This document shows positions 30,359 through 41,057 of a DNA stretch of 64,000 nt, piece by piece. Position 1 is the stretch's first letter; each line of letters starts with the position of its first letter. Origin of the DNA: Symbiodinium microadriaticum (lineage: Eukaryota > Sar > Dinophyceae > Suessiales > Symbiodiniaceae); the NCBI GenBank assembly GCA_001939145.1, contig LSRX01000169.1, forward strand, positions 775,488 through 839,487, in the 5' to 3' direction. A program made the position numbers and the translations under genes. The notes beneath the pieces are model-generated. The model saw nothing but the letters and a program-made list of their open reading frames with translations, had not been told where the DNA came from and ran no database searches.

Positions 30359-30754
30359 CCCCAAATCCTCAAACACGAGGTCCAGCTTCCAGATTGTTCT
30401 GACTCCTTCCTATGCCTCTCGGCTTGACGACGCCATCTGCTTTCCATCGCGACCGTCGGGCTTTCAGGCATGCCCTGCAACAGTCACACTACAGGGGGTC
30501 ATGCAGACAGGAGTGGTACAGAGGCCTGAATGGTAAGAGTATCCCGCTCAGTCCTTAAGAGAATCTGCTAAAATCCAGGTGCTTCAGATTTAACCCCAGG
30601 TATAAAGATCGGATGCCCATGATTGGGGTTGTCAATGGAGACACTCCTTTCCGACAAGACCGCAGCTTGGGAGAATGCAGATCATCTAGTAAGTCTTCAA
30701 GGCTTCTGCAATCCTTCTTGGACGCTTTGTTCTTAGTACTTGGGGTTAGTAAGA

Positions 30755-30930
30755 TCTAAACCCTAAACCCTAAACCCTAAACCCCTAACCCTACAACCCT
30801 AAACCCCTAAACCCCTAAACCCCTAAACCCTAAACCCTACACCCTAAACCCTAACCCCTCTAAACCCGAAANCCCCTAAACCCTAAACCCTACACCCTAA
30901 ACCCTAACCCCTCTAAACCCGAAACCCTAT
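30755..30930. repeat. telomere-like array with duplicated 52-bp flank around N
   Basis: 30820-30871 and 30873-30924 are identical on either side of a single N at 30872. Confidence 0.9.
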
Positions 30931-31302
30931 AGATATCGTGGGACCAAATCTCAATGGCGGCTCTGAGTGCTAGCCGAGCGGCAACACCTGTTTCGCCGTC
31001 GATCGTGAGGTTGTGGATGGCCTACATCGGTTTAGGGTTTAGGGTTTTTCTTTTAAGGATTTAGGGTTTGGGGTTTGGGGTTTGGGGTTTAGGGTTTAGG
31101 CGAAAAAGTCTGGGTTTAGGGCTTCAGGCTCAGGGCTCCAGCTTCAGAGTTTCATAGGGTTGCGGTACGATGTTAGGAAAGCTAGGCTGGCCTTCAAACC
31201 AGGTCCTGGAGAACCCATTGGCCAAATGAAAATAGGGCTACCTACTACGACCTGAAGTGTCTTGTTTAATAAACTTAGGGTTTAGGGTTTAGGGTTTAAG
31301 GT

Positions 31303-31530
31303 TTAGGGTTTAGGGTTAGGGGCAGTGGGATGTCTGGCAAAACCGTGGTCGCTGCAAGAGGGGGACTGCTGCCTGCTGATCCACCTTGTGACAAGCCCTC
31401 CTTCTATTTCAACATCCATCTCCGCCTGTCGGCATGGCAGAGCCTCTGCGCAGCATGCAAGGCCCATAAATGAAAGACGAAGCCTCGGGATCCTCTGCAT
31501 GGCTTTACAACCCCCCCGCCCCCCTTGCAA
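31303..31530 (-). CDS. 75-codon Cys-containing ORF
   Basis: The minus-strand reading contains LACCAEALPCRQAEMDVEIE and SRQQSPSCSDHGFARH, ending within CCCTAAA repeat. The acidic/Cys pattern is natural. The plus-strand 152-codon frame runs into an AAT microsatellite and is judged less likely. Function unknown. Confidence 0.35.
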   Translation of the reverse strand: MQGGRGGCKAMQRIPRLRLSFMGLACCAEALPCRQAEMDVEIEGGLVTRWISRQQSPSCSDHGFARHPTAPNPKP

Positions 31531-31617
31531 CCCAAAAGGAATGAGTAGATGCGCCAGACTGTTGCGCAGCCCTGCGACGGCCGTAAGCGCGTGTTGCCTA
31601 CAGCGCTATCGGGCTCT

Positions 31618-31702
31618 AATCATAATAAGAATAATAGTAATAGTAATAATAATAATAATAATGATAACAATATCAATAAATAACGATAGTAATAAAAACA
31701 AT
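31618..31702. repeat. AT-rich TAA/TAG microsatellite
   Basis: TAATAATAA and related words. 31710-33080 beyond it shows no firm gene; 32510-32790 has an open plus frame of low confidence. Confidence 0.9.
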
Positions 31703-33084
31703 AAGAATTTCGGAGTTCACAGTACGAGTCCGAAGCTCGAGATCCTCAATCTGGGGCCCTGTCAAGCTCGCAGCCATCGTTGACTCCATATCGCGTCGCA
31801 GTGCGGGGCTTTGGGTACATCTTCACGTCCTCGCCCAGGACGAACCTCGGCAAGAGCAGTTTTATCATCCTTGGGCTTTGCGGCTTATGATACTAGAACC
31901 AGTTTAGGGTTTAGGGTTTAGGGCTCAGGACCATAATGGCATCGCTTACAGTAATTATCCCGGCCCCGGATAATACCGTGCATGGCTTCCAGTCATCTTT
32001 GGATGCTGCGGTGAGGGTCCATGAACAAGGACCTTTAAATACCCCAATTGTCCGAACCCCATATAAACCCCAGCGAATCCCGCATCTGTCGATCGAATAG
32101 TGTGCTTGAATACTTGATCGCAATGTCCCTTAATGCTTTCAATCGATGGAGCTGTTACGACAAACCCCCCAAAAGCTTGTTCTATTGACTGTATCAGAGC
32201 CCCGGATATGTTGGATATGAAAGCCTCAAGCCCGAAAGCCCTGAACCCTCAGGCCTAAGCCCTAAGCCAAAAAGCTAGTCCAATTAAGGCCCCTGCGTAT
32301 GTGTATACCATGTCGAACCTCATGCCACCCCATGGTGTACCCAAAACCATATTCTGATTCAACCAAGGCAACTGTAAATCCAAACCGCCAGAACCCTACA
32401 ATCCTATGACGTTAAGGCCTAAACAGTAGTCACAGGGTTTCTGATGCCGCAGTCGCGTTTTGAAGCCGAGAGGCAAGTAGTCGTCGTAAGCGAAGGAAGT
32501 CGGGCTGCGGATGCCGCCTTCCGGAGAAGAACGGGGGTTCTTCTATGTGTTGACTTTGTGTTATTTTTGTTGTGTGTGTGTGTGCGTTTCTGAACTTACA
32601 TCAACAAAATCCCCATGTAATTGGAAACTCTGCAAATCTTCATCAAGCCTGAAGGCCTATAGAAATCCTCCCAAAACCCGCAAGAGTTCCCTTCTACCAG
32701 ACCGAGAAAGCAGCTTTATACTGAATCTTAAGGGTAATGTTCCTGCACGGGGGGTGGGTTTCGATAGGGTAGCTCCAGCTAGTTAGTCGCCTTTGAACCC
32801 GAAGCCTGCAGCCCCTGTCGGAGCTATATTAAAAATGATCATTTTTAATACTTATTAGGGTTTTATTATGACAAAAATGTAAAATTGTATCCAACAAGGA
32901 CCCAGGGATTGGGTAACCTTGCGGCCTCGCGGCCTCACGCCCTGACCTCACGGCCTACCTGACCGCGCAGCCTCGCGTCGCGACCTCGCGGAATCACCTC
33001 GCTGGCTCGTGGCCTGACGACAGGACCTCACGACGTCGCTGAGGTCTCATGGCATCATGCCCATCAGAGATGCCATCAAAAATA

Positions 33085-33700
33085 CTCTATAGATACTACA
33101 GTTCCTTTCGAGAGGTTTGCTCCTTGCTTTTTCAGGTCAATGCTCCTTATGTCTTATATACTCTACTCCCTTTCGAGCGGTTCGCGCCTTGTTTCTCATT
33201 TGCTCTCCTAGGGCCTGGGGAGCGGCTTGGCCCCTTGCTTTTCAGACACTATAGTCCCTTTCAGGCGATTCGCTCCTTGCGTCGGAAATACTGGCGTCCC
33301 TTTCGGGTGGTTTGCTTCCTGTTTCTCGAAATGCTCTACTCCCTTTCGAGTAGGTGTTGCTCCCTGTTCTTCAAAGACTCGCGTCTCTTTCGAGCGGTGT
33401 GCTTCCAATTTCTCAAAGAGCGTGGCTACTTGTTCTTCAAAAACTCTTATCCCTTGCGAGCGGTACACCCCTTTGTTTCTCAAAATCTCACGTCCCTTTC
33501 GAGCGTTTTGCTCACTGTTGCTCAAATACTCTAGTCAATTTCGGGCGGTCTGCTCGTTGGTTTTCAAAAACTCTAGTTCTTTTCGAACGGTTTTGCTGCC
33601 TGTTTCACAAATACCGAAATCCCTTTCGAGCGGTTTCATCCGTGCTTCTCAAAGAACCAAGTCCCCTTCACGCACCTTGCTCCTGGTTTTTCATGTACAA
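33085..33700. repeat. 42-43-bp minisatellite, about 13 copies
   Basis: Degenerate tandem copies around the core CCCTTTCGAGCGGTTTGCTC followed by CTGTTTCTCAAA. The unit is close to 42 bp, so long frames of up to 168 codons stay open on both strands. They are repeat artefacts unless transcribed. Confidence 0.9.
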
Positions 33701-33714
33701 CTCCAGTCCCAAAC

Positions 33715-34010
33715 CCTGAACCCTAAACCCTGAACCCTAAACCCTCAACCCTAAACCCTAAACCTTAAACCTTAAACCTTAAACCAGTCCTCGCTGCCTC
33801 CCCTCGTATCCCTCGCGCCCCTCACCTCGCGGCCAGGTCCGCTCTGAAAAAAAAACCCAACCTTTTCTCCCCCCCCTCTTCGCGGCAGCATCCACCTTAA
33901 ACCCCAAACCCCTAAAGAGTTTAGGGTTTAGGGACCCTAAGCCCTAAACCCCAAACTCCTGAAAGGTTTAGGGTTTAGTGTTTAGGGCTTAGGGTGCCTA
34001 AACCCTGAAC
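33715..34010. repeat. telomere-like arrays of both orientations
   Basis: CCCTAAAC to 33785, and mixed TTTAGGG/CCCTAAA at 33895-34010. Confidence 0.85.
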
Positions 34011-34580
34011 CCCTCGTCTTCATGGGAGCCTCCGCACTGGCAGCAAGCCTCGCGGCTGCTTTGCCCCTGACTTCGCTTCACGCTGCACTCCTTCTCCGAA
34101 ATCTGGGCACCTCAGCTCCGGTCATTGGGTTTGGTTTAGGGCTTTCAGGGTTTTTAGGGTTTTTAGGGTTTGTTAGGGTTTTGAGGGTTTTTAGGTCTAG
34201 GGTTGGCCCTAGAGGTTTGGGGGTTTGGGTTTGGGTATTCGGGCTTTCTATATAAAAGGCTTCCTGGAAGGAGTTCGGGGAGTTCGGGTTTGGGGTTTGC
34301 GGTGTCGGGTTTGGGGCTTTCGGACTCCTAACTTTCATATAGCCCCTCAAGAATTAGAGAGTAGGGATTACAGATTACAGTATAGTCTGGTGTAACCGTT
34401 TCAACACTATAAACTATAGGGGAACCCTAGTAGAAATTGTTCAAGCTTCTTTTTCAGGGCTTCTGGGGCTCAGGGCAAACCCAAACCCCACAACTTTAGG
34501 GCTTCTTCCTAAATTCTTAAAGCCCAAGACACGGCCCTAAACCACAAAACGGACCCCAATCGCCCCAGACATCAACAAAC

Positions 34581-34670
34581 CTCCTCGGGTCTCCATTTTG
34601 ATCTTCCACCATGGCGCAGGTCTTCCCCGCCGAGTTCGCCCAGCCCGGAATGTCCATGCACGGCGCATAC
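34581..34670 (-). CDS. 90-bp exon with C-x-D-x-x-GW Cys motif
   Basis: Acceptor ACTCCTGGTCCAG and donor CGAGGAG-GTTTGTTG. The minus-strand reading YAPCMDIPGWANSAGKTCAM has 18 of its first 20 third positions G or C. The pattern C-x-D-x-x-GW-x-N-x-x-G-x-x-C is of a kind I associate with repeated Cys-rich extracellular modules in dinoflagellate predicted proteins; that association is from memory and imprecise. The plus strand offers an ATG in good context (34611, MAQVFPAEFAQPG), so strand is not absolutely settled. Confidence 0.5.
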
Positions 34671-35564
34671 CTGGACCAGGAGTATTTAGGGTTTCAGGGG
34701 CCTTCATAGTTAGAATAGGGTTTCAGGGCGTATAAGTATATATTCTATACTTATAACAAGAGAACCCACCACGCCAAAATAGGATTGAATTGCTGATTAT
34801 TTAAGCCCCTAAGTCAGGCTTCAGGGTCTGTACTGTGATGTCTGACTATGTATAATGCGTTTAAAGCGGCTCCTTTGAATGGCTCCTTTGGGGTCTCGGG
34901 CTTCAGGGTTTCATAGGGTTTAGGTGGTGGTTTAGGGGCTGAGCTGTCAAACGGTCCGTGGTTCACGGCTTTGGGAGCTTAAGTGCGCCGGGCTCTGGGT
35001 TTTGGAATCACCCCAAAGCTTCTTACGTAGCAACCGAAGCACTTCGCGCATGTGAATTTCAGACAATCAGGGATCCAACGAAATAGATCCTGAAATTCGA
35101 GACAGATCCTTACAGCACCAGATACCCCGATTGCAGCCAACCCGTCCATCAGGGAGCTGCGCGAGTCGTCAGAAACCTCCAAAATGTTGTAAGACACTCG
35201 TCATAAGACACCGTTGATAAGGAATCTCTATTCTGAAGAACTCTCCCCCACCCACTTCCCAAAAGAAATAAACTTGCCTAAACCCCAGCAGAAGAAACAC
35301 GTCAAACAATAATTGGAAGCTGAGACACAAGGACTCACCGGCCAGCTTCACGAATGCAGGCTCTCGGACGGTGCACCTGCCCTTCTGCTCTCTTTCACAG
35401 CCGTTGCAGTCCTCCCACAGAAAAAATCCGAGATGTTGAGATCGGCTTCCGATAACATAGAGGCAGTATATTGCCGCCCTGGGGGGGGGAATCTTATGCT
35501 TACTAAGAATCCGGAGAACCCGATATGAAGAAGCAACTGCCCTGATTGAGCCTCCTAGTGCCCC

Positions 35565-35680
35565 CTAAAACCCTAAACCACAAAACCCTAAACAATAAAC
35601 TCTGAACCCGAAGCCCTAAACCCTAAACCCTATCACCCTAAACCCTAAACCCGAAGCCCTAAACCCTATAACCCTATAAA
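35565..35680. repeat. telomere-like array, CCCTAAA orientation
   Basis: CCCTAAAC and CCCTATA words; on the coding minus strand this is the intron that follows exon 35682-35761. Confidence 0.85.
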
Positions 35681-35681
35681 C

Positions 35682-35761
35682 CCTTTTGTGCTGTCCTGTG
35701 TGCGAGTATCGCAGCACCAGAGGGTCGGCTCTTTGTAGTAGCGGAACCAAACAGCCGGCGA
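35682..35761 (-). CDS. 80-bp exon, duplicated (copy 1)
   Basis: Acceptor GCAACTCCTATCAG and donor AAAAGG-GTTTATAGGG. The reading SPAVWFRYYKEPTLWCCDTR is aromatic- and Cys-rich with about 70 percent G/C third positions. The other two minus frames are open but less natural. The exon recurs 211 bp away. Function unknown. Confidence 0.5.
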
Positions 35762-35892
35762 CTGATAGGAGTTGCACCTGGCCAGCCCCAGAAGGGCTTA
35801 GGGGGTTTAGGGGGTTTAGGGGGTTTAGGGGGTTTAAACCCTATCACCCTAAACCCTAAACCCGAAGCCCTAAACCCTATAACCCTATAAAC

Positions 35893-35972
35893 CCTTTTGT
35901 GCTGTCCTGTGTGCGAGTATCGCAGCACCAGAGGGTCGGCTCTTTGTAGTAGCGGAACCAAACAGCCGGCGA
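35893..35972 (-). CDS. 80-bp exon, duplicated (copy 2)
   Basis: Exact copy of 35682-35761. Because 80 is not a multiple of three, including both exons would shift frame, so at most one is probably used, or they are alternatives. Confidence 0.45.
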
Positions 35973-36171
35973 CTGATAGGAGTTGCACCTGGCCAGCCCC
36001 AGAAGGGCTTAGGGGGTTTAGGGGGTTTAGGGGGTTTAGGGGGTTTAGGGGGTTTAGGGTGTAGGATTTTTGCAGAGGTTTAGGGGCTTGGGCCTACTAG
36101 CAGTTTGAGATTGAGGGTTTAGGGGTTTAGAAGCAGTATCGGGCTTGGAACCTGGGTTCTGACCGAGATTT

Positions 36172-36254
36172 TCAATTGAGATTCGACACAAAGCGGACTG
36201 AGTGCGGCAGGCTGGGCTGGTAGTAGCCGGTCTTGCACACATACAGTTTTGGTT
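36172..36254 (-). CDS. terminal exon-like island, EGF/TNFR-like Cys word
   Basis: The minus-strand reading WQPKLYVCKTGYYQPSLPHS ends at a TGA (36172-36174), with about 80 percent G/C third positions after the CKTGYYQ word. C-x-x-GYY-x is common in EGF-like and ephrin-receptor-like Cys repeats, but a single Cys is not enough to assign a domain. Confidence 0.4.
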
Positions 36255-36414
36255 GCCATGAGGTAGTGGAAGGTTCCACAGGGGTTTCTGTAAGGGTTGT
36301 AGAAGGGAAGCACCAGAGAAGAAACCCTTCGTGAAGGGCCGAGGGCTTGCTTTTTTTTTGCTTTGGAGGGCTTGGGGTGTGTTGGCGATTCCTTCGGAGG
36401 CTTTAGGGTGCAGG

Positions 36415-36482
36415 TCCTAAGCTCTGGATCCAAGCCTTCCAGTGAGGTTCATGTCCTCATCTTGCTCCTCATGCTCTTGCTC
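36415..36482 (-). CDS. exon-like island, acidic coiled-coil-like
   Basis: Acceptor ACCGTCACCTGCAG. The minus-strand reading EQEHEEQDEDMNLTGRLGS is acidic and probably helical or disordered. It lies upstream of the islands at 36172 and 35893 on the same strand. Confidence 0.4.
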
Positions 36483-37199
36483 CTGCAGGTGACGGTTCAG
36501 GCTTCAGGGGAAAGTTCTGAATGGACTTCTTGGACAACGGGGGCCAAGATCCATCAGCTTGCAGCTTTCATCCGAATCTCTGTGTGATTCTGAGAAGCCC
36601 AAACACAGGGGTCTGAATACCGAATAGGCTTGTGTTATGACTCGTTCAGTCAGTTACGACCAATAGCCAATTTGTTCAAGCCTCTATGTATTCTGCCCAA
36701 CATGTAAGTGGATACCTCCACAGTTTCAAGGCCCAGGTCGTCCCCAACAGCTCCACAGAGCACTTCGGGAATCGCTGGGCCCCTTCTAAACATTCGTCTA
36801 TGCTTCTTCAGAACCAAGCTCGGCACGCCTTCATTTCATGGACCCTTCCGGAAGCCCACAAATCTACAGGCCTTTCACTGACTAGGTAACTACCATCTAG
36901 CCAATCCCAACGGGCTACTGCACGGGGGGTGTCTCTCTCAGATAAGTGAGTTAGGGAACCCTAACAAAGCCTGCCACAAAGTATTCAGGATAGGGCCACA
37001 AAACCTGAAACGACAGCTCATAGCACCCTAAACAAACATCCCACGAAAGCCTGCACCTCACCCCATGACCCAAATCCCCAAGCCCAAATAAAGCCTAAAC
37101 CGCCACACCCGAAGCCTCTGCAAACCCCTAGAGGCCCTAGAGCCTAAACCCCTGCTCCCCAAGCCTGAACCCTACAACCCTAAACCCTAAACCCCGAAA

Positions 37200-37231
37200 C
37201 GTGGAGTGGAGTGGAGTGGAGTGGAGTGGAA
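37200..37231. repeat. GGAGT pentanucleotide repeat
   Basis: About six GGAGT units between CCCTAAA arrays. Confidence 0.9.
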
Positions 37232-37254
37232 AGTGACCAGGACAAAGTCCGGCC

Positions 37255-37515
37255 TAAACCCCTAAACACAAAACCCTAAACCCTAAACCCTAAAGCCTAC
37301 ACCCCTATGCCCGAAGCCACATCAACTCTCGGAGTCGACACGGTCCTCGATCTGGATGGCATCATGGCTCTCGGTAGCCACCAGGGCCTCGGTCTCTATT
37401 CAGTTTAGGGCCGTGAGGGGGGGTTCAGGGAATGAGGGGCTAAGGTTTAGGGGTTTTGGGGTTTATAAGGGGTTTAGGGGTTTAGGGTTTAGGGTTTATA
37501 TGGGGTTTAGGAGCC
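37255..37515. repeat. telomere-like arrays of opposite orientation
   Basis: CCCTAAAC at 37255-37300 and TTTAGGG at 37430-37510. Confidence 0.8.
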
Positions 37516-37655
37516 CTTATTGGGGAGCCCGTAGGCCCGTAGATCACAGAGTTAAGGGGGGGGTTTTGGCCTTTCTTGGGAGCGTCAGCTCCCAGAGCTT
37601 CTCGAAGGAGCCCTCATGCTCTTGGTGGGTTCTTCTCGGCCTTGGGGCTTACTGT

Positions 37656-37807
37656 AGGGGCCTTAATAATTAGAATGGGGGTTTTGGGGGTTCCTTATTG
37701 TAATTGTAATTCTGGTATGACATACCTCAAGCCCTATTCTAGTTATTCAGGCCTTTATACTAGGGGTATAATATACCTCACACCCTATTCTAAATATTCA
37801 GGCCCCT
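37656..37807. mobile_element. MITE-like family A, best copy
   Basis: Left end AGGGGCCTTAATAATTAGAA and right end TTCTAAATATTCAGGCCCCT are inverted repeats. A second internal right end (TTCTAGTTATTCAGGCC) at about 37735-37755 suggests a nested or tandem copy. Confidence 0.8.
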
Positions 37808-37949
37808 ATAGCTTCGGCGGGTTGCCGAGCTTTGCCAGGTCACTGGATGCAGGGATCGCGGTGCCGGAGCCTTGCAGTTCTCGAACCTTAGCTGGGAAAG
37901 GGGGCACTGTGGGTTCAACGGTTTAGGGTTTAGGGTTCAGGGTTAGGGG

Positions 37950-39798
37950 TTGTAGGGATTTTGGGGATTCAGGGTTTCAAGGGTTCCAGAAGTGGGCTGC
38001 GGCAGACTACACAGCATCGTGCACACACTTGGCGACATGAACCTGGCTTTGCCACAATCTGCAAGGCACCCATTCAGAATGCACATCCAGAAGCACCCGC
38101 GATGCTCCTGGGAAGGTACGTCCCCAAAGAGCCAACACCTTCTATTCTTCTATTTTGGCAATATACCTAAAATCATGCAGAACCCCTGAAACACTTGAAG
38201 CATGTCGACTTAAATCACGTGAAGGAAGCTTATGGACAGTTCGGAACTCCTTATTTCACGAGGCTCTCTAGGTAATCATGCCTTCAAGCCGCATCTCCGA
38301 GGTCTTGCTGCGCGCGGATCCGTTGCGGAACTGAGGCAGGTTTGGTCTTGAGGTTTCCTGTTGTGCTTTCTGGTAGAACCCGAAACCAGGGGCTTGACGA
38401 GGAACATGCTGTGCCTAGATCCCTGCCTATGATCTACACTCTACCTGCCAAGCCCCATGATCATTCAAGTGCTGCTCAGGTGTTCTGTTCTCGTAGTTGG
38501 CGGTAGCAGTCGGAAGGGCATGTGAGACTCAAGCGCAGACTTCTTCACTGCAACACGACGTCGGAAGCTTGTACCGACTTCCTCAGCACTCTAGCTGTGC
38601 TAAACTAAGGACTAGTTGAATTTCCTGCAATTCCTTCGCGTCTATCTCTCTATCTCCATCTTGTCCGACTCATTCGTCACCATACAGGTGCCAGCAGACA
38701 CCATGCAGGAGTTACAGAGAATCAAGGACCCAAATCCCTATAAATCCCTGTACAATCTCGACAGACCAAAGACAAAATTTTGCTGACACTTTTCAAACCC
38801 CTAAACTTCCTAAACAGGGTCCCCTAGACTCATATTTTCTGATGCTCCCCTTCCTCGGTGGAGGTCTTTAGATGCTCAGCTCCCAGCCGTTAGCGGATCC
38901 GGCGACGACGCAATGATGGTGGCCTGACGTGGCCCCCAGCACAATTTTAGGGTCTAGAGTCTAGGGTTACTTCATCGAGTCGACATCTGTCCAGTTTTTG
39001 CCGGTCCTCCGAAATGACAAACCTAAACCCTAAACCCTAAACCCTGACCCTGGCATTCACAGGGGACATGTCACATCTTTGTCCTTCCGGTTACGCGCAT
39101 GCATCGGTTCTCAAAGAGCCCAACACACCTCGTGATCCAAGCGAGAAGACCTCAACCCTAAACTTGCCTGAAATCATGTGAAGGACCCCTCTATGACTCA
39201 AAGGACATATATGTATGTATATATATATATATATATCTGTATCTATATATATATATATATATTCCTCAGGGGTTATGGAGCAGGTCTTGGTGTGTGTGTC
39301 GCAACCCTTCGATGCCTGTTGCCCCTCGCTCTGGCGATCAAGCTTGCCTCGAGATCCGTCTCATGAGGACAACAATGGCTTAATCTATCGGTCTACATAG
39401 GAAGGTGCTTACTGGGGCTTTGTAGGGTTCTCTGGATTTTAGGTGGGGGTGTCGTAATACAAGCCTTCATGATTTGAGCGGAGCGAGCTGATACAGTACC
39501 GGTTCACGAGGCTCTTGCTGAATTTCGGACCCTACCAAAAGGTGTCTAGCTGACAGACGGTATGTAGACCATAAGAGACGACTACTGCTGCAACTACCGC
39601 ACTGTGACGCGGCACGAAACCCGAAGGAACCTGATTCAGAAACCACGGGCCCTATGACCCCAAAATCATTGGATTCATATAAAGGAAACCAAATAAAGAC
39701 CCAAGGTTTCTTAACCAGGTTCCCAGATTAGGTTGTCTTGCAACCTTGAAACCCCCGTGTTTGTACTGTAAGTATAAATAAATAAATAAATGAATATA

Positions 39799-39830
<32 letters not shown>

Positions 39831-40560
39831 CCCAAACCTTGAAGAAACATGAAATCCGTATTCGCACAAAACCTGCTACAGAAACCTCTGACACCGTGCA
39901 TGAAATGCTGGGTTGCCGAGGATGAGCTGCATCGCCTGCGCATTTGCAGCACGGCTTATCGGCTTATCTATTACTTAGGTTTAGGGTTTAGGGTTTAGGG
40001 TTTAGGGTTTAGGGTTTGGGGTTTGGGGTTTAGGGTTTAGGGTTTAGGGTTTAGGGGAGTGTAGAGTGCAGGTTTTTTAAGGGTTTATTGCGATCTAGGA
40101 CTTGGGAGTTTCAGGTCTTGAGAGTTCCAAAAGCCTTCTCTTACGGCTTCTATGCACGGGGCTAGGTCGGATTTCGTGGTATGTCTTGAGGGCTCTATTT
40201 CAATTTATTCATGGGGTTCTACGATGGCAAGGGTTTTAGATTTCAGGGTTCAGGGTTCAGAGTTAAGGTCTAAGGGCTTTAGGGTTTCAGAGATCGGGGC
40301 TTTGGGGCATCAGGGTTATAGGATCTGTGTGACATGTTCCATGTTCTCTTGCACCTTGCCGGCAGTTACTTTGGAGGCCTCCGTAATCCGTGAATATCAC
40401 TGATGGTACATCTTCACAGTTTCTCTGTAGTTATGCCAAAGCCCGGGTCTAATTAGTACCACCCCCGTTTGCCGAGAGATGGCCGAGAGCAGATGGCGAA
40501 GGGCATTCAAGCAGATTGGATCTGAATGTACACCAAGAAGCCCCAAGATCTAGGGATCCC
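37950..40560. other. stretch without a firmly supported gene
   Basis: Contains TA microsatellites (39209-39262, 39776-39830) and TTTAGGG arrays at 39976-40056. Short frames near 37960-38190 and 39250-39400 are not convincing. Confidence 0.5.
39976..40056. repeat. telomere-like array, TTTAGGG orientation, about 11 units
   Basis: Near-perfect TTTAGGG units, one of the least degenerate arrays in the window. Confidence 0.95.
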
Positions 40561-40589
40561 ACCTGACCAAAGACAGCACGAAACCATGA

Positions 40590-41057
40590 CTACACTCTCC
40601 TTTGGTCGCTGCTACTGTCAGGTGAGTGAAACCAAACCCGGATGTCCGAAAGCCCGCCTCCACAGAATGCCAGAACTTTTCCATTTGTGGCTCTGCTCAA
40701 CACCTTCTTTACCAGGAACTCTTCGACCTCGAAACCCCCCCCCCCTCAAATTCCGAGCTGGGCCTTCTTCTGCAAATCCTTGATCTCTTCGATCTCAGCC
40801 TCCTCCTGTCCACGGCGACGCGCTGGCGCTGGGTTGGGGGTCTGGCTTTGGGGTTTCAGGACTTAGGCATGACTGGGCATAGATAATGTAGGTAGAAGAT
40901 CCGTACATTCGAAGTTCCCTACTTTCCTAAACCGTCGCCCGGAAATCCTATACCCTGAACCCGAAACCTAAACCCCGGACCCTGAAAAGTCAGAGGCCTT
41001 CTTCTCGAAGGCTTTGATCTCCGCCATCTCAGCTGACTCCTTCGGGGTCATCTCTTG
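40590..41057 (-). CDS. coiled-coil repeat protein fragment, two exons
   Basis: Exon 1 (41057-40981) reads EMTPKESAEMAEIKAFEKKA and ends TTTTCAGG-GTCCGGGGTTTAGG. Exon 2 (40805 down to 40590) reads EEAEIEEIKDLQKKAQLGI, then after an in-frame TGA (40746-40748, beside an 11-G run) continues FEVEEFLVKKVLSRATNGKV and LAFCGGGLSDIRVWF. AEMAEIKAFEKKA and AEIEEIKDLQKKA are repeats of one another, so the protein carries a repeated Glu/Lys helix. The poly-G run makes a sequencing frame error plausible at the stop. Function unknown; the plus-strand frames are shadows. Confidence 0.55.

Larger units (their letters stand above)
29050..31290. other. repeat-dominated stretch, no gene called
   Basis: Contains TTTAGGG patches (29380-29430, 31030-31100, 31270-31318), MITE-like family B copy 2 (30264-30358), and CCCTAAA arrays around an N at 30872. 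Short open frames occur, but none has coherent splice sites by eye. Confidence 0.5.
35630..36046. repeat. 211-bp tandem duplication, two copies
   Basis: 35630-35835 recurs at 35841-36046 with offset 211 and no N between. Each copy carries one exon-like island plus telomere-like repeat on both sides. Confidence 0.9.

Noticed and set aside
30530-30615. tRNA-like stretch with GGTAAGAGTATCCCG
   Set aside because: No complete cloverleaf with paired acceptor and T arms could be drawn.
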